Positions 52,459 to 62,327 of a DNA stretch of 64,000 nt are shown here, piece after piece (position 1 is the stretch's first letter; each line of letters begins with the position of its first letter). A program made the translations under genes and the position numbers. A model generated the notes under the pieces. The model ran no database searches. It saw only the letters and a program-made list of their open reading frames with translations, and was not told where the DNA came from. The stretch is from an uncultured Atopobiaceae bacterium (lineage in GTDB: Bacteria; Actinomycetota; Coriobacteriia; Coriobacteriales; Atopobiaceae): the NCBI GenBank assembly GCA_947599965.1, contig CANQFP010000001.1:1-64000 (forward strand), written 5' to 3'.

Positions 52459-53055
52459 TTACCTGGAGTAGAGCTCGACGATGAGCTGAGCGTCGATGTC
52501 GAGGTCGATCTGGTCGCGCACGGGCACCTGGAGCACCTGGCCCGAAAGCTTCTCGATGTCCACCTCGAGCCATGCCGGCACGGCCATGGACTGGGAGGCG
52601 ATGATGGCCTCCTTGATGGGCAGCAGGTCGCGATACTTCTCCGCGACGGCCACGGTGTCGCCGGCCTTCACGCGGTAGGAGGGGATGTCGACGCGCTTGC
52701 CGTTCACGGTGATGTGGCCGTGGCGGACGGTCTGGCGAGCCTCCTTGCGGGTGCGGGCGAAGCCGAGACGGAAGACGACGTTGTCGAGGCGGGTCTCGAG
52801 GATCGACATGAGGATGTCGCCCGTGATGCCCTCGTACTTGAGGGCGAGGTCGTAGTAGCCGCGGAACTGCTTCTCGAGCACGCCGTAGATGAACTTGGCC
52901 TTCTGCTTCTCGCGAAGCTGGCGGCCGTATTCGGATTCCTGACGGCGCTGGCGGCGGGCGGGCTGGCGGGTGGACTGCTTGTTGTAGCCCATGACCTGCG
53001 GCTCGATACCCAGCTGGCGGCAGCGCTTGAGGACGGGAGTCCTATCTATTGCCAT
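52459..53055 (-). CDS. rpsD: Ribosomal protein S4
   Basis: The 198-residue protein binds 16S rRNA early in 30S assembly. It has an S4 RNA-binding domain (RLDNVVFRLGFARTRKEARQ and VRHGHITVNGKRVDIPSYRV). The N-terminal cysteines of zinc-type S4 are absent (only one Cys, in KRCRQLG). It sits between rpsK and rpoA; in many bacteria S4 represses this operon by binding its leader. Confidence 0.98.
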   Translation of the reverse strand: MAIDRTPVLKRCRQLGIEPQVMGYNKQSTRQPARRQRRQESEYGRQLREKQKAKFIYGVLEKQFRGYYDLALKYEGITGDILMSILETRLDNVVFRLGFARTRKEARQTVRHGHITVNGKRVDIPSYRVKAGDTVAVAEKYRDLLPIKEAIIASQSMAVPAWLEVDIEKLSGQVLQVPVRDQIDLDIDAQLIVELYSR

Positions 53056-53074
53056 GGGGATTCTCCTTGGGATG

Positions 53075-53476
53075 CTACACGCGGCGACGCTTGCTCGGAC
53101 GGCAACCGTTGTGCGCGATGGGGGTCTTGTCCTGGACGCTCGACACCTCGAGGCCGGCGGCCTGCAGCGAGCGGATGGCGGTCTCGCGGCCGGATCCGGG
53201 CCCGCGCACGTAGACGGCCACCTTCTTCATGCCGTGCTCCATGGCGGTGCGGGCACAGGCCTCGGCCGCCATCTGCGCCGCGAAGGGCGTGGACTTGCGG
53301 GATCCCTTGAACCCCACGGTGCCCGCCGACTGCCAGGCGATGACGTTGCCCTGGGGGTCGGTGATGGAGATGATCGTGTTGTTGAACGAGCTCTTGATGT
53401 GGGCCTGGCCCACGACGACGTTCTTGCGGTCGGCGCGCCGGATGCGCGTCTGCTGGTTGCGATTGCGTGCTGGCAT
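53075..53476 (-). CDS. rpsK: Ribosomal protein S11
   Basis: The 133-residue protein shapes the platform of the small subunit near the Shine-Dalgarno helix. Conserved parts are [39 protein letters not shown] and the C-terminus [18 protein letters not shown]. It follows rpsM by 3 bases. Confidence 0.98.
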   Translation of the reverse strand: MPARNRNQQTRIRRADRKNVVVGQAHIKSSFNNTIISITDPQGNVIAWQSAGTVGFKGSRKSTPFAAQMAAEACARTAMEHGMKKVAVYVRGPGSGRETAIRSLQAAGLEVSSVQDKTPIAHNGCRPSKRRRV

Positions 53477-53479
53477 GGG

Positions 53480-53851
53480 CTAGCCCCTCTTCTTCGCGCC
53501 GATTTGACGCCTCTTGCCCTTGCGGGTGCGGGCGTTGGTGTGGGTGCGCTGGCCGCGCACGGGGAGCCCGCGACGATGGCGCAGGCCGCGATAGCAGCCG
53601 ATGGCCATGAGGCGATCGATGTTGGTGCGGGACTCGCGACGGAGGTCGCCCTCGACGGTGAGGTGGGAATCGATGTAATCGCGAATGCGGCTGGTCTCGT
53701 CCTCGGAGAGGTCGTTGACCTTGGTGGCGGGATCGACGCCGGTGGCTTCGCAGATCTTGGAGGCCGTGGTGCGCCCGATGCCGTAGATGTAGGTGAGACC
53801 GATGTCCACGCGCTTCTCGCGCGGGAGGTCGACGCCGGAGATACGTGGCAC
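53480..53851 (-). CDS. rpsM: Ribosomal protein S13
   Basis: The 123-residue protein sits at the head of the 30S subunit and contacts P-site tRNA and the large subunit. It shows [35 protein letters not shown], a [20 protein letters not shown] signature and the basic tail [13 protein letters not shown]. It starts the run rpsM-rpsK-rpsD-rpoA-rplQ. Confidence 0.98.
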   Translation of the reverse strand: MPRISGVDLPREKRVDIGLTYIYGIGRTTASKICEATGVDPATKVNDLSEDETSRIRDYIDSHLTVEGDLRRESRTNIDRLMAIGCYRGLRHRRGLPVRGQRTHTNARTRKGKRRQIGAKKRG

Positions 53852-53867
53852 TTGCGAGGCTCCTCTC

Positions 53868-53981
53868 TTAACCCTGACGCTGCTTATGGCGCGGGTTGTC
53901 GCAAATGACGAAGACCTTGCCGTGACGGCGAATGATCTTGCATTTGTCGCACATCTTCTTGACCGAAGGACGGACCTTCAT
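53868..53981 (-). CDS. rpmJ: Ribosomal protein L36, zinc type
   Basis: A 37-residue protein in the gap between infA and rps[21 protein letters not shown] followed by [17 protein letters not shown]. The Cys-x2-Cys...Cys...His set (CDKC, CDNPRH) binds zinc, so this is the C+ form. It belongs to the large subunit near helix 91. The ATG at 53981 follows AGGAGCAC. Confidence 0.96.
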   Translation of the reverse strand: MKVRPSVKKMCDKCKIIRRHGKVFVICDNPRHKQRQG

Positions 53982-54074
53982 GGAGTGCTCCTTAGAAAAA
54001 CCGTGGCTTCGCTTTCTATGAAAACGCCCAGCCGCAGGCGTGGATGGTCGAGGTCGGATCGGTTCGTCTCGCCG

Positions 54075-54293
54075 CTACTTGTAGCGGTAGGTTATGCGAC
54101 CGCGAGTGAGGTCGTAGGGGGAGATCTCCACGACCACGCGGTCGCCCGGGAGGATGCGGATGTAGTTCATGCGGATCTTCCCGGAGATGGTGCAGAGAAT
54201 CGTGCGGCCGTTCTCCAGCTCGACGTTGAACATGGCGTTGGGCAGCGGTTCTTTGACCGTACCCTCGAGCTCGATGGCGTCCTGCTTGCTCAC
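54075..54293 (-). CDS. infA: Translation initiation factor IF-1
   Basis: The 72-residue S1/OB-fold protein blocks the A site during initiation. It matches the family throughout: [40 protein letters not shown] and [20 protein letters not shown]. It lies between map and rpmJ; the spacers on both sides (about 93 bases each) are longer than elsewhere in the operon, so an internal promoter is possible. Confidence 0.98.
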   Translation of the reverse strand: MSKQDAIELEGTVKEPLPNAMFNVELENGRTILCTISGKIRMNYIRILPGDRVVVEISPYDLTRGRITYRYK

Positions 54294-54387
54294 GAAATCC
54301 CTTTCCCGCTGGTAGCGCGCAAACCTCTATCGTAGTGGTTGCGTGCCGGTTTTGCCATGGAATCAACCTCGAAGTCGGGCAAATTCC

Positions 54388-55179
54388 TCATGCGAGCGCC
54401 CCGCCTTCCATGGGGCACCACGGACCCTCGGCGTCCTGCGTGAGGATGACGGGGCCGTCGTCGGTGATGGCGATGGTGTTCTCATAGTGGGCGGCCGTTG
54501 AGCGATCCCTCGTGACGACGGTCCAGCGATTGGGCATCGTCTCGTTCTTGGGATTGCCGCGGGTGATCATCGGCTCGATCGCGATGACCATGCCGGCCTG
54601 GAGGCGAACGCCGCGGCCGCGGCGCCCGTAGTTGGGGACGTTGGGCTCCTCGTGCATCACGTGGCCCACGCCGTGGCCCACGTACTCGCGCACGATCCCG
54701 AAGCCGTGGCGCTCGGCGTACTCCTGCACGGCGGCGCCGATGTCGCCGAGGTGGTTGCCCGGGATGGCCATGGCGATGGCGCGCTTGAGGCAGTCGCGCG
54801 TGACCTCGCAGAGCTCGCGATCGATCGGATCGGGCTCGCCGCAATAGAACGTCCAGGCGTTGTCCCCCACCCAGCCGTCGACGACGGCGCCGGTGTCGAT
54901 GGAGACGATGTCACCCTCCTCGAGCACGGTTTCCGTGGAGGGGATGCCGTGGACGATCTGGGCGTTCACGGAGGAGCAGATGCTGGCCGGGAAGCCCCCG
55001 TAGCCCTTGAAGGCGGGCACGCCGCCGTGGAGGCGGATGATCTGCTCGGCGATGCGATCGAGCTCGGCGGTGGTGACCCCGGGGCGAATGTGGGCGCCCA
55101 CCCGCCGAAGCGCCATCTTGGAGAGCGCTCCGGCAGGCTTCATCGCCTCGATTTCCTCTGGGGTCTTGAGCTTGATCAA
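54388..55179 (-). CDS. map: Methionine aminopeptidase type I
   Basis: The 263-residue enzyme removes N-terminal Met from new proteins. Metal ligands are visible: Asp in SIDTGAVVDGW, Asp in GDNAWTF, His in GHGVGHVMHEEP and Glu in AIEPM. The only good start is TTG at 55179, which overlaps the adk stop (TTGA), ten bases after AAGGAGC. It lies in the secY-adk-map-infA order usual for Gram-positive spc operons. Confidence 0.95.
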   Translation of the reverse strand: MIKLKTPEEIEAMKPAGALSKMALRRVGAHIRPGVTTAELDRIAEQIIRLHGGVPAFKGYGGFPASICSSVNAQIVHGIPSTETVLEEGDIVSIDTGAVVDGWVGDNAWTFYCGEPDPIDRELCEVTRDCLKRAIAMAIPGNHLGDIGAAVQEYAERHGFGIVREYVGHGVGHVMHEEPNVPNYGRRGRGVRLQAGMVIAIEPMITRGNPKNETMPNRWTVVTRDRSTAAHYENTIAITDDGPVILTQDAEGPWCPMEGGALA

Positions 55180-55802
55180 AGGCCCAGACGCTCCTTCACC
55201 TCGGCGTAGACCTCGTCGACGTCGCGATCGCCGTCGACCGTGATGAGGAGATCCCTCTCGGCGTAGTAGCCCAGAAGCGGCTCCGTCTCGGCGGCGTAGA
55301 CGTCGAGGCGGTGCTTGATGGTCTCGGGCTTGTCGTCGTCGCGCTGATACATCTCGCCGCCGTCCTTGGGGCAGACGGCGTCGGCGGAGGTGCCGGTGTA
55401 GCCGCAGGTGCGGCAGACGCGACGATTGGAGAGGCGCTCGATGATGACCTCGGGCTCGACCTCCACGAGAAGCGCGGCGTCGATGGCCACGCCGAGCTCG
55501 GGAAGGGCGGCGTCGAGGGCGCGCGCCTGGTCGAGGTTGCGGGGGAAGCCATCGAGGATGAAGCCCTGCTTGGCGTCGTCGGCCGCCAAGCGCTCCTTCA
55601 CGAGGCCGATGACGAGCTCGTCGGGCACGAGCGCGCCGGCGTCCATGTAGCCCTTGGCCTCGACGCCAAGCGGCGTGCCGGCCTTCACGGCCGCGCGCAG
55701 GAGATCGCCCGTGGAGATGTGGGCGTAGCCGAACTCGTCGACGAGCTTCTGTGCCTGGGTTCCCTTGCCGGCGCCCGGCGCTCCCAAGAGGACGATGTTC
55801 AT
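55176..55802 (-). CDS. adk: Adenylate kinase with zinc-type lid
   Basis: The 208-residue enzyme balances ATP, ADP and AMP. It shows the P-loop GAPGAGKGTQAQ, HISTGDLLRAAVKAGTPLG and the DGFPRNLDQA signature. The lid carries CRTCGYTG...CPKDGG, three cysteines and probably an Asp that hold a structural metal, as in Gram-positive Adk. It overlaps map by 4 bases and follows secY by 45. Confidence 0.97.
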   Translation of the reverse strand: MNIVLLGAPGAGKGTQAQKLVDEFGYAHISTGDLLRAAVKAGTPLGVEAKGYMDAGALVPDELVIGLVKERLAADDAKQGFILDGFPRNLDQARALDAALPELGVAIDAALLVEVEPEVIIERLSNRRVCRTCGYTGTSADAVCPKDGGEMYQRDDDKPETIKHRLDVYAAETEPLLGYYAERDLLITVDGDRDVDEVYAEVKERLGL

Positions 55803-55847
55803 CGATGCTCCCTTCCGAGCGGGCCCCGAGGGCCCCGGTCCGTCCGA

Positions 55848-57137
55848 CTAGCGGATGAAGAGCCCGTCGTAGTCGTGGGTCTTCAGCTGGCTCTCGATCT
55901 GGGTGATCGTATCGAGCGCGACGCCCACCATGATGAGGATCGACGTGCCGCCGAAGGCCTGGATGAGGGCGTTGTTGGTGAAGGTGAAGAGGATCGAGGG
56001 CACCACGGCGATGAGCGCGAGGAAGAGCGCGCCCGGCAGCGTGATGTGGCGCAGCGTGTTGCGGATGTAGCGCGCCGTCGCGGCACCCGGACGCACGCCG
56101 GGGATGAAGCCGCCCTGCCTGCGGAGCTGATCCGCCGTGTCTTCGGGGTTGAACACGATGGTCGTGTAGAAGTAGGCGAAGAGCACGATGAGGATCACCG
56201 TGAGGATCCAGTTCACCCAGCCGTTGGAGATGGCGTTGGCCACGGCCTGGATCCAGCCGACCGTGGGGAAGAACACCGCGATCTGGGCCGGGAAGTAGAG
56301 GATGGCCGAGGCGAAGATGATGGGGATGACGCCCGCGGTGTTCACCTTTACGGGGAGGTAGGTGGACTGGCCGCCCATCACCCGGCGCCCCACGACGCGC
56401 TTTGCGTACTGGATGGGGATCCTGCGCTGGCCGCGTTCGATGTAGATGATGAGCGGGATGATCACGAGGGTGATGAGGATGATCGCCACCGTCATGATGA
56501 CGCCCGTGATGTCGTTGCCCAGCGAGGAGATGATCGAGGTCGGCAGGCCGCTCATGATGTTGCAGAAGATGATGAGGCTCATGCCGTTGCCGATGCCGTA
56601 CTGGGTGATGACCTCGCCGAGCCACATGATGATGATCGCGCCGGCGAGCATCGTCACGACGACGATGGTGGAGGTGAGCCAGAGCGGCGCGTCGATGGCC
56701 GTGAAGTCGATGCCGTAGGCGTCGCTCTGGAAGAGGAAGAGGTAGCCCACGGAGTTCAAGAGCGCGAGACCCACCGTGAGATAGCGGGTGTACTGCGTGA
56801 TCTTGCGCTGGCCGGCCTCGCCCTCCTTGGCGAGCGCCTGGAGCGACGGCACCACGCTCTGCAGCATCTGGATGATGATCTGCGAGGTGATGTAGGGCAT
56901 GATTCCGAGGCTGAAGACCGACATCCTGGCCAGTGCGCCGCCCGAGAAGAGGTTGAGCAACGCGAGCGCGCTCTGGTCGGAGAGCGCGGTCTGGAACTGG
57001 TTCAGCATCCCCTCGAAGGGAATGCCGGGAATCGGCACGTAGGCACCCACGCGATAGAGCAAGAGGATCGCCAGCGTGATGGCGATCTTCTTGCGCACAT
57101 CGTGGACCTTGAGCGCCCGGCTGACGGATTCAAACAC
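55848..57137 (-). CDS. secY: Protein translocase channel SecY
   Basis: The 429-residue protein has ten membrane helices and the SecY signatures YRVGAYVPIPGIPFEGML, LGIMPYITSQIIIQMLQSV and the cytoplasmic loop with YAKRVVGRRVMGGQSTYLPV. It forms the secretion channel with SecE/SecG. The GTG start at 57137 shares one base with the rplO stop (TAGTG), so translation is coupled. Confidence 0.98.
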   Translation of the reverse strand: MFESVSRALKVHDVRKKIAITLAILLLYRVGAYVPIPGIPFEGMLNQFQTALSDQSALALLNLFSGGALARMSVFSLGIMPYITSQIIIQMLQSVVPSLQALAKEGEAGQRKITQYTRYLTVGLALLNSVGYLFLFQSDAYGIDFTAIDAPLWLTSTIVVVTMLAGAIIIMWLGEVITQYGIGNGMSLIIFCNIMSGLPTSIISSLGNDITGVIMTVAIILITLVIIPLIIYIERGQRRIPIQYAKRVVGRRVMGGQSTYLPVKVNTAGVIPIIFASAILYFPAQIAVFFPTVGWIQAVANAISNGWVNWILTVILIVLFAYFYTTIVFNPEDTADQLRRQGGFIPGVRPGAATARYIRNTLRHITLPGALFLALIAVVPSILFTFTNNALIQAFGGTSILIMVGVALDTITQIESQLKTHDYDGLFIR

Positions 57138-57577
57138 TAGGCCACCTTCCCGCCGGCAGCTTCGATCTTCTCCTTGGCTTTCGCCGAGACCTTGGCGACG
57201 GAGACGGTGAGTGCCTTCGTGAGCTCGCCGTCGGCGAGGACCTTCACGAGCGTGCCGGGTTTCTTGATGACGCCCTTGGCCACGAGCGCAGCGTTGTCGA
57301 CCGTGTCACCGGCCTCGAAGAGATCCTCGAGACGGCCCACGTTCACCGGGGCGTACTCGACGCGGTTGTGGTTCGTGAAGCCGGGCAGCTTCGGGAGGCG
57401 CATCGCGAGGGGCATCTGCCCGCCCTCGAAGCCCGAACCCTTGCCGCCGCCGGAGCGGGAAAGCTGGCCCTTGTAGCCGCGACCCGCCGTGGTGCCCTGG
57501 CCGGAGGAGTTTCCGCGGCCGACGCGCTTGCGGTTCTTCTTGGCGCCCGCTTGGGGCGCGAGGTCGTGCAGCTGCAT
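57137..57577 (-). CDS. rplO: Ribosomal protein L15
   Basis: The 146-residue large-subunit protein begins with the glycine-rich basic arm ([20 protein letters not shown] and KSG-like repeats to [16 protein letters not shown]). It ends with the L18e-like fold ([19 protein letters not shown]). It lies four bases after rpmD and one base into secY. Confidence 0.97.
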   Translation of the reverse strand: MQLHDLAPQAGAKKNRKRVGRGNSSGQGTTAGRGYKGQLSRSGGGKGSGFEGGQMPLAMRLPKLPGFTNHNRVEYAPVNVGRLEDLFEAGDTVDNAALVAKGVIKKPGTLVKVLADGELTKALTVSVAKVSAKAKEKIEAAGGKVA

Positions 57578-57581
57578 GGGG

Positions 57582-57767
57582 CTAAACCTCCTCGACCTTC
57601 ACGAGGTGCTTGATCTTGAAGAGCATGCCGCGGACGCTCGGGTTGTCCGGCTTTTCCACGACGTCGCCCGTATGGCGCAGGCCGAGGGCGTGCACGGTGG
57701 CGCGCTGATCCTTCTTCACGGAGGCCTGGGCGCCCTTCACGAGCGTGATCTTGAGAGTGGAGGCCAT
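57582..57767 (-). CDS. rpmD: Ribosomal protein L30
   Basis: The 61-residue protein matches L30: [40 protein letters not shown] and [15 protein letters not shown]. It is a peripheral large-subunit protein. Gaps of 3-4 bases to rpsE and rplO show tight coupling. Confidence 0.97.
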   Translation of the reverse strand: MASTLKITLVKGAQASVKKDQRATVHALGLRHTGDVVEKPDNPSVRGMLFKIKHLVKVEEV

Positions 57768-57770
57768 GGG

Positions 57771-58301
57771 CTACTCATTCTCCTTCTTCGCGGAGCCGAA
57801 CATGTGGCCCACGGTGATGCCGCGACGCGCGGCGGTCTGCTCGGGACTCTGCAGCTCCTTCAGGCCCTCGGCCGCGGCCTTGATGATGTTCAGGGCGTTG
57901 TTGGTGCCGAGGGACTTCGAGAGGACGTTCTTGATGCCGGCGAGCTCGAAGAGCGGGCGCACGGGGCCGCCGGCGATGACGCCGGTTCCCTCGATTGCCG
58001 GCTTGATGAGCACGCGGCCGGCGCCGAAGCGACCCTCCACCGCATGGGGGATGGAACCGCCCTCGGTGATGGGCACCTCGAACATGTTCTTCTTGGCGTC
58101 TTCGACGGCCTTGGAAATGGCGATGGGCACCTCGGCGGACTTGCCCATGCCGAGACCCACCTTGCCCTTGCCGTCGCCGACGACGACGAGTGCGGCCAGA
58201 GAGAAGCGGCGGCCGCCCTTGACGACCTTGGACACCCTGTGGATGAAGACGACGCGCTCCTGGAGCTCGGAAGCTTCGCGCGGACGTCGAGTGCGTGGCA
58301 T
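57771..58301 (-). CDS. rpsE: Ribosomal protein S5
   Basis: The 176-residue protein lines the mRNA entry tunnel and affects decoding accuracy. It has the double-stranded-RNA-like domain ([39 protein letters not shown]) and the C-terminal fold with [19 protein letters not shown]. The loop around KVVKGGRR is where spectinomycin resistance changes occur; it looks wild type. Confidence 0.97.
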   Translation of the reverse strand: MPRTRRPREASELQERVVFIHRVSKVVKGGRRFSLAALVVVGDGKGKVGLGMGKSAEVPIAISKAVEDAKKNMFEVPITEGGSIPHAVEGRFGAGRVLIKPAIEGTGVIAGGPVRPLFELAGIKNVLSKSLGTNNALNIIKAAAEGLKELQSPEQTAARRGITVGHMFGSAKKENE

Positions 58302-58312
58302 CTTGCTACCTC

Positions 58313-58681
58313 CTAGAACTCCAGGCCCGCTTCGCGGGCACCCTCGGCCAGAGCCTGAACGCGACCGTGGTAAACGCGGCCACCGCGGTCGAAGCGCACC
58401 TGCTTCACGCCGGCGGCGACGGCGCGCTTGCCCACCATCTCGCCCACCAGCTTGGCGGCCTCCTTGTTGGAGCCGAGCTTGCCCGTGGCGCGGAACTCGG
58501 GATCCAGCGTGGAGCCGGCGCAGATGGTGTGGGCGTCGACGTCATCGATGACCTGCGCGTAGATGTGCTTGTTCGTGCGGGTCACGGCAAGGCGCGGACG
58601 ATCGGGAGTGCCCCGAAGCTGGTCCTTGCCGCGGCGATGGCGGTGCTTCAAGCCCTGGTGCTTAGCCTTCATCTTGTTCAT
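58313..58681 (-). CDS. rplR: Ribosomal protein L18
   Basis: The 122-residue protein binds 5S rRNA with L5. It shows [32 protein letters not shown] and the end [20 protein letters not shown] with AREAGLEF. It lies between rplF and rpsE. Confidence 0.97.
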   Translation of the reverse strand: MNKMKAKHQGLKHRHRRGKDQLRGTPDRPRLAVTRTNKHIYAQVIDDVDAHTICAGSTLDPEFRATGKLGSNKEAAKLVGEMVGKRAVAAGVKQVRFDRGGRVYHGRVQALAEGAREAGLEF

Positions 58682-58731
58682 GGATCGCTACGTCTCCTTC
58701 GGCGTATCACGCGCGATGCGCGGGTCGTGCT

Positions 58732-59268
58732 CTACTTGGCGGCCTTACCGAGCTTCCGGCGGACATGCTCGTTCTCGTAGCGGACGCCCTTGCCCTTGTA
58801 GGGCTCGGGGGGACGCTTGGAGCGGATATCGGCCGCCACCTGACCCACGCGCTCCTTGGAGATGCCCTTCACGGAGATGTGGGTGTTATCGGGAACCTCG
58901 AAGGAAATGCCCTCGGAGGCCTGGATTTTCACGGGGTGCGAGTAGCCGAGCGAGAGCTCGAGATCGCGGCCCTTGAGCTGGGCGCGATAGCCGACGCCCA
59001 CCAGCTGGAGCTTCTTCTCGAAGCCCTCGGAGACGCCCGTCACCATGTTGTGCACGAGGGTGCGGGTGAGGCCGTGCTGGGCGTTGGCCTCCATGCTCTC
59101 GTCCACCGGCTTGACGACGAGGGTCGAACCCTCCTCGGAGATGGTGACGAGCGGGGAGAAGGTGCGGGTGAGCTCGCCCTTGGGGCCCTTCACGGCCAGC
59201 GTTTGCCCGTCGATGGTGCAGGTGACGCCTGCGGGGATGTCGACGGGGACCTTTCCGATGCGCGACAC
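58732..59268 (-). CDS. rplF: Ribosomal protein L6
   Basis: The 178-residue protein has two similar domains: SRIGKVPVDIPAGVTCTIDG with VKGPKGELTR, and GVGYRAQLKGRDLELSLGYS. The C-terminal signature RPPEPYKGKGVRYENEHVRR is intact. It sits near the factor-binding site of the large subunit. It follows rpsH by 22 bases. Confidence 0.98.
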   Translation of the reverse strand: MSRIGKVPVDIPAGVTCTIDGQTLAVKGPKGELTRTFSPLVTISEEGSTLVVKPVDESMEANAQHGLTRTLVHNMVTGVSEGFEKKLQLVGVGYRAQLKGRDLELSLGYSHPVKIQASEGISFEVPDNTHISVKGISKERVGQVAADIRSKRPPEPYKGKGVRYENEHVRRKLGKAAK

Positions 59269-59290
59269 GACGTATCCTTTCGCTTTTCAG

Positions 59291-59689
59291 TTACCAGACG
59301 TAGGCGATGACTTCGCCGCCGACGCCCTGTGCACGGGCGTCGCGATCGCACATCACGCCCTTGGACGTGGAGACCACGGCCGTGCCGAGGCCACCGAGGA
59401 CGCGGGGCAGATCCTCGACGGAGCTGTAGATGCGCAGGCCCGGCTTGGAGATGCGCCGGATCCCGCGGATGACCCGCGTCTTCTTGGGCCCGTACTTCAG
59501 GGTGATGGTGAGGGTCTTCTGGGGCTCGGTGTCCTCGACGACGTAGGACTCGATGTAGCCCTCCTCCTCGAGAACCCGCGCGATCTCGTCCAGCACCTTG
59601 CTGGACGGCATGGAGACCGTGTCTTTGTGGGCCGTTCCCGCGTTGCGGATGCGGGTGAGCATGTCGGCGATGGGATCTGTGACGTTCAT
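59291..59689 (-). CDS. rpsH: Ribosomal protein S8
   Basis: The 132-residue protein binds the central domain of 16S rRNA. It has [20 protein letters not shown] at the start and the signature [20 protein letters not shown] near the end. I take ATG 59689; the frame runs on to 59800 without support. In many bacteria it represses the spc operon. Confidence 0.97.
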   Translation of the reverse strand: MNVTDPIADMLTRIRNAGTAHKDTVSMPSSKVLDEIARVLEEEGYIESYVVEDTEPQKTLTITLKYGPKKTRVIRGIRRISKPGLRIYSSVEDLPRVLGGLGTAVVSTSKGVMCDRDARAQGVGGEVIAYVW

Positions 59690-59765
59690 CCTCGAACTCC
59701 TTGCGTGACGATGGCGCGTCCGACCTCGGCTCGACGCCGAGGGCAAGCCGGCCTCTCGCGATCGG

Positions 59766-59951
59766 TTACCAGCTGGCCTTGCGGACGCCCGGAAGCTCAC
59801 CGGCGAGCGCGAGCTCGCGCAGGCACACGCGGCAGAGGCCGAACTTGCGATAGACCGAGTGGGGCCTGCCGCAACGCTGGCAGCGCCGGACCGTGCGGCA
59901 GCTGTACTTCGGGGTACGTTGGGATTTGACGATCATCGACGTCTTGGCCAC
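59766..59951 (-). CDS. rpsN: Ribosomal protein S14, zinc-binding type
   Basis: The 61-residue short form (S14 type Z) has two Cys-x2-Cys pairs, CQRCG and CRVC, that bind zinc, and ends [17 protein letters not shown]. It takes part in the head of the small subunit. A zinc-free longer copy, made under zinc limitation in some Actinobacteria, is not in this window. Confidence 0.97.
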   Translation of the reverse strand: MAKTSMIVKSQRTPKYSCRTVRRCQRCGRPHSVYRKFGLCRVCLRELALAGELPGVRKASW

Positions 59952-59984
59952 GGGGAAATCCTTTCGTGCGAAGAGGCGGGGCGC

Positions 59985-60584
59985 CTAGGCGGCGTCGCGG
60001 CGGAACGGGAAGCCGAACCCTTCGAGGAGCGCCTTGCCCTCCTCGTCGGTGGTGGCGGTGGTGACGATGGTGATGTCCATGCCGCGGGTGCGGTCCACCT
60101 TGTCGAAGTCGATCTCCGGGAAGATGGTCTGCTCCGTCACGCCCATGGAGAAGTTGCCGCGTCCGTCGAAGCTCGTCGCCGGGATGCCGCGGAAGTCGCG
60201 GATGCGCGGGATGGCCACGGAGATGAGGCGATCGAGGAAGTCCCACATACGATCGCCGCGCAGCGTCACCTTGGCGCCGATGCGCATGCCGGCGCGCAGC
60301 TTGAAGCTCGCGATGGACTTCTTGGCCTTGGTGATGAGTGGCTGCTGCCCGCAGATCGCGCGCAGATCGTCGACGGCGCCGTCGATGGCCTTGGCGTCCG
60401 TCGCGGCCTCGCCGACGCCCATGTTCACCACGATCTTCTCGATCTTGGGGACCATCATCGGGTTCGCGTAGTGGAAGCGTTCCTCGAGCTGGTCCTTCAC
60501 GGTGTCGGTGTAGAGGGTCTTCAGCCTGGGGACATAGGCGTCCTCGGCCGAGGCCTTCGTTTCCTTGGTCTCCTTGGTGGCCAT
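59985..60584 (-). CDS. rplE: Ribosomal protein L5
   Basis: The 199-residue protein binds 5S rRNA and contacts tRNA in the P site. Motifs include [53 protein letters not shown] and GITEQ-like [17 protein letters not shown]. The first 20 residues ([15 protein letters not shown]) are a Thr/Lys/Glu-rich extension not found in short L5 proteins. Confidence 0.97.
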   Translation of the reverse strand: MATKETKETKASAEDAYVPRLKTLYTDTVKDQLEERFHYANPMMVPKIEKIVVNMGVGEAATDAKAIDGAVDDLRAICGQQPLITKAKKSIASFKLRAGMRIGAKVTLRGDRMWDFLDRLISVAIPRIRDFRGIPATSFDGRGNFSMGVTEQTIFPEIDFDKVDRTRGMDITIVTTATTDEEGKALLEGFGFPFRRDAA

Positions 60585-60673
60585 GGTTTCCTTCCTAAAA
60601 GAGAGGTTTTGTGCGCGGGGTTTCCGATCTCGCGCCCTCCGGGATCACCCGGAGGCCTCGGTGGCGCGGTTCC

Positions 60674-60988
60674 CTAGAAATGGGCGCCGCACTTCTTGCA
60701 AACGCGGACCTTCTTGCCGTTCTCCACGGCGTGGCCCACGCGGGTCCGTTCGGAGCACTTCGGGCACACGAGCATGACGGTGGAGGCGTCCACCGTGCCC
60801 TCGCGATCGATGATGCCGCCGGGGTTGTTCGGCCCCTGGGCCCTCTGGTGCTTCTTGATCATCGCGACGCCCTCGACCGTCACGCGGCCGGTCTCGGGAT
60901 AGGCGCGGCGCACCTCGCCACGCGCTCCCTTGTCCTTGCCGGAGATGACCTCGACGGTGTCGCCCTTACGAACGTGCAGGCTGTTCAT
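60674..60988 (-). CDS. rplX: Ribosomal protein L24
   Basis: The 104-residue protein starts large-subunit assembly and lies at the exit tunnel. It has a KOW motif (VRKGDTVEVISGKDKGARGE) and ends with two Cys-x2-Cys pairs (LVCPKCSERTRV and VRVCKKCGAHF) typical of actinobacterial and other Gram-positive L24, which probably bind zinc. Confidence 0.97.
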   Translation of the reverse strand: MNSLHVRKGDTVEVISGKDKGARGEVRRAYPETGRVTVEGVAMIKKHQRAQGPNNPGGIIDREGTVDASTVMLVCPKCSERTRVGHAVENGKKVRVCKKCGAHF

Positions 60989-60997
60989 CTTCCACTC

Positions 60998-61366
60998 CTA
61001 GAGGGTCTCGGGAGCCAGGGAGACGATCTTCATGTAGCGGCGATCGCGCAGCTCGCGCGCCACCGGCCCGAAGATGCGGGTCCCGACGGGGCCGCCGTCC
61101 TTGTCGATGAGGACGCAGGCGTTCTGGTCGAAGCGAATGTAGGAGCCGTCCTTGCGGCGCAGCGCCTTCTTCGTGCGCACGACGACGCAGCGCACGACAT
61201 CGCCCTTCTTGACGTTGCCGCCGGGCGTGGCCTCCTGGACGGCGCAGACGATGACGTCCGCGATGCCGGCATAGCGGCGCTTGGAGCCACCGAGTACCTT
61301 GATGCACCTCACCTTGCGCGCGCCGGAGTTGTCGGCGACGGTGAGCATCGTCTGCATCTGGATCAT
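60998..61366 (-). CDS. rplN: Ribosomal protein L14
   Basis: The 122-residue protein is at the subunit interface and is the target of the silencing factor RsfS. It matches the family throughout: [40 protein letters not shown] and [20 protein letters not shown]. Confidence 0.98.
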   Translation of the reverse strand: MIQMQTMLTVADNSGARKVRCIKVLGGSKRRYAGIADVIVCAVQEATPGGNVKKGDVVRCVVVRTKKALRRKDGSYIRFDQNACVLIDKDGGPVGTRIFGPVARELRDRRYMKIVSLAPETL

Positions 61367-61412
61367 GGATTCCTCCGAAAGTTGCGATCGTCGGCCTTGG
61401 CAGCCCTTGCGG

Positions 61413-61679
61413 CTACTCGGCCTTCTCCACCACGTCCACGAGCCGCCAGCGCTTGGTCTTGGAGAGCGGGCGGGTTTCCATGACGCGCACGGTGTCGCCC
61501 ACGGCGGCCTCGCCGTGCTCGTCGTGCACGTGGAGCTTCTTGGAGCGGTTCATCATCTTCTTGTACTTGGGGTGCGGTATCCGCTCGTTGATCGTCACGG
61601 TGACGGTCTTGGCGCCGGACACCGAGGTGACGAGCCCCTGGCGCACCTTTCGGCGGTTGCGGCCCTCAGTCTCAGCCAT
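61413..61679 (-). CDS. rpsQ: Ribosomal protein S17
   Basis: The 88-residue OB-fold protein binds 16S rRNA early. It shows [40 protein letters not shown] and the signature [20 protein letters not shown]. It follows rpmC by 11 bases. Confidence 0.98.
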   Translation of the reverse strand: MAETEGRNRRKVRQGLVTSVSGAKTVTVTINERIPHPKYKKMMNRSKKLHVHDEHGEAAVGDTVRVMETRPLSKTKRWRLVDVVEKAE

Positions 61680-61690
61680 CGATGGGCTCC

Positions 61691-61897
61691 TTACTCGGCG
61701 CGAGCCGCGGCCAGCTCACGGGCGCGGATCTCGGTTTGGATGCGGGCGATGTCGCGCTTGACGGTGGTCACGCGGGCCGTGTTGTCCAGGCGGCTCGTGG
61801 CCATCTGGAAGCGGAGGTTGAAGAGCTCCACGCGACCATCCTCGAGCTTCTGCTTGAGCTCGTCGTCGCTCAAGGCCCTCACGTCTGCGGGCTTCAT
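61691..61897 (-). CDS. rpmC: Ribosomal protein L29
   Basis: The 68-residue two-helix protein sits at the tunnel exit, where trigger factor and SRP dock. It reads MKPADVRALSDDELKQKLED and VELFNLRFQMATSRLDNTAR. I choose ATG 61897, seven bases after GGGAGG, over an ATG two codons upstream that sits too close to that site. Confidence 0.95.
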   Translation of the reverse strand: MKPADVRALSDDELKQKLEDGRVELFNLRFQMATSRLDNTARVTTVKRDIARIQTEIRARELAAARAE

Positions 61898-61910
61898 GGT
61901 CATTCCTCCC

Positions 61911-62327
61911 TTACACCTCGTCGGCGCGAGAGACGATCTTCGTCTTGATGGGCAGCTTGTGCTGCGCGAGGCGCAGGGCCTCCTTGGCCACGTCCTCGGG
62001 GACGCCATCGATCTCGAACATGATGCGACCGGGCTTGACCACGGCCACCCACTCCTCGGGGTTGCCCTTGCCCGAGCCCATGCGGGTCTCGGCGGGCTTC
62101 TTGGTGATGGGCTTGTCCGGGAAGATGTTGATCCACACCTTGCCGCCACGGCGCATGCGACGGGTCATGGCGATACGGGCGGCCTCGATCTGGCGGTTCG
62201 TGATCCAGTGGCGCTCCTCGGCGCGGATGCCCCAGGAACCGAAGTTCAACGTGGTGCCGCCCTTGGCCTTGCCCTTCATGGAACCGCGCTGGACCTTGCG
62301 GTGGAGTACGCGTTTGGGTGCGAGCAT
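61911..62327 (-). CDS. rplP: Ribosomal protein L16
   Basis: The 138-residue protein organises the A site of the large subunit. It has [40 protein letters not shown] and [20 protein letters not shown]. Its start directly abuts the rpsC stop codon with no spacer. Confidence 0.98.
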   Translation of the reverse strand: MLAPKRVLHRKVQRGSMKGKAKGGTTLNFGSWGIRAEERHWITNRQIEAARIAMTRRMRRGGKVWINIFPDKPITKKPAETRMGSGKGNPEEWVAVVKPGRIMFEIDGVPEDVAKEALRLAQHKLPIKTKIVSRADEV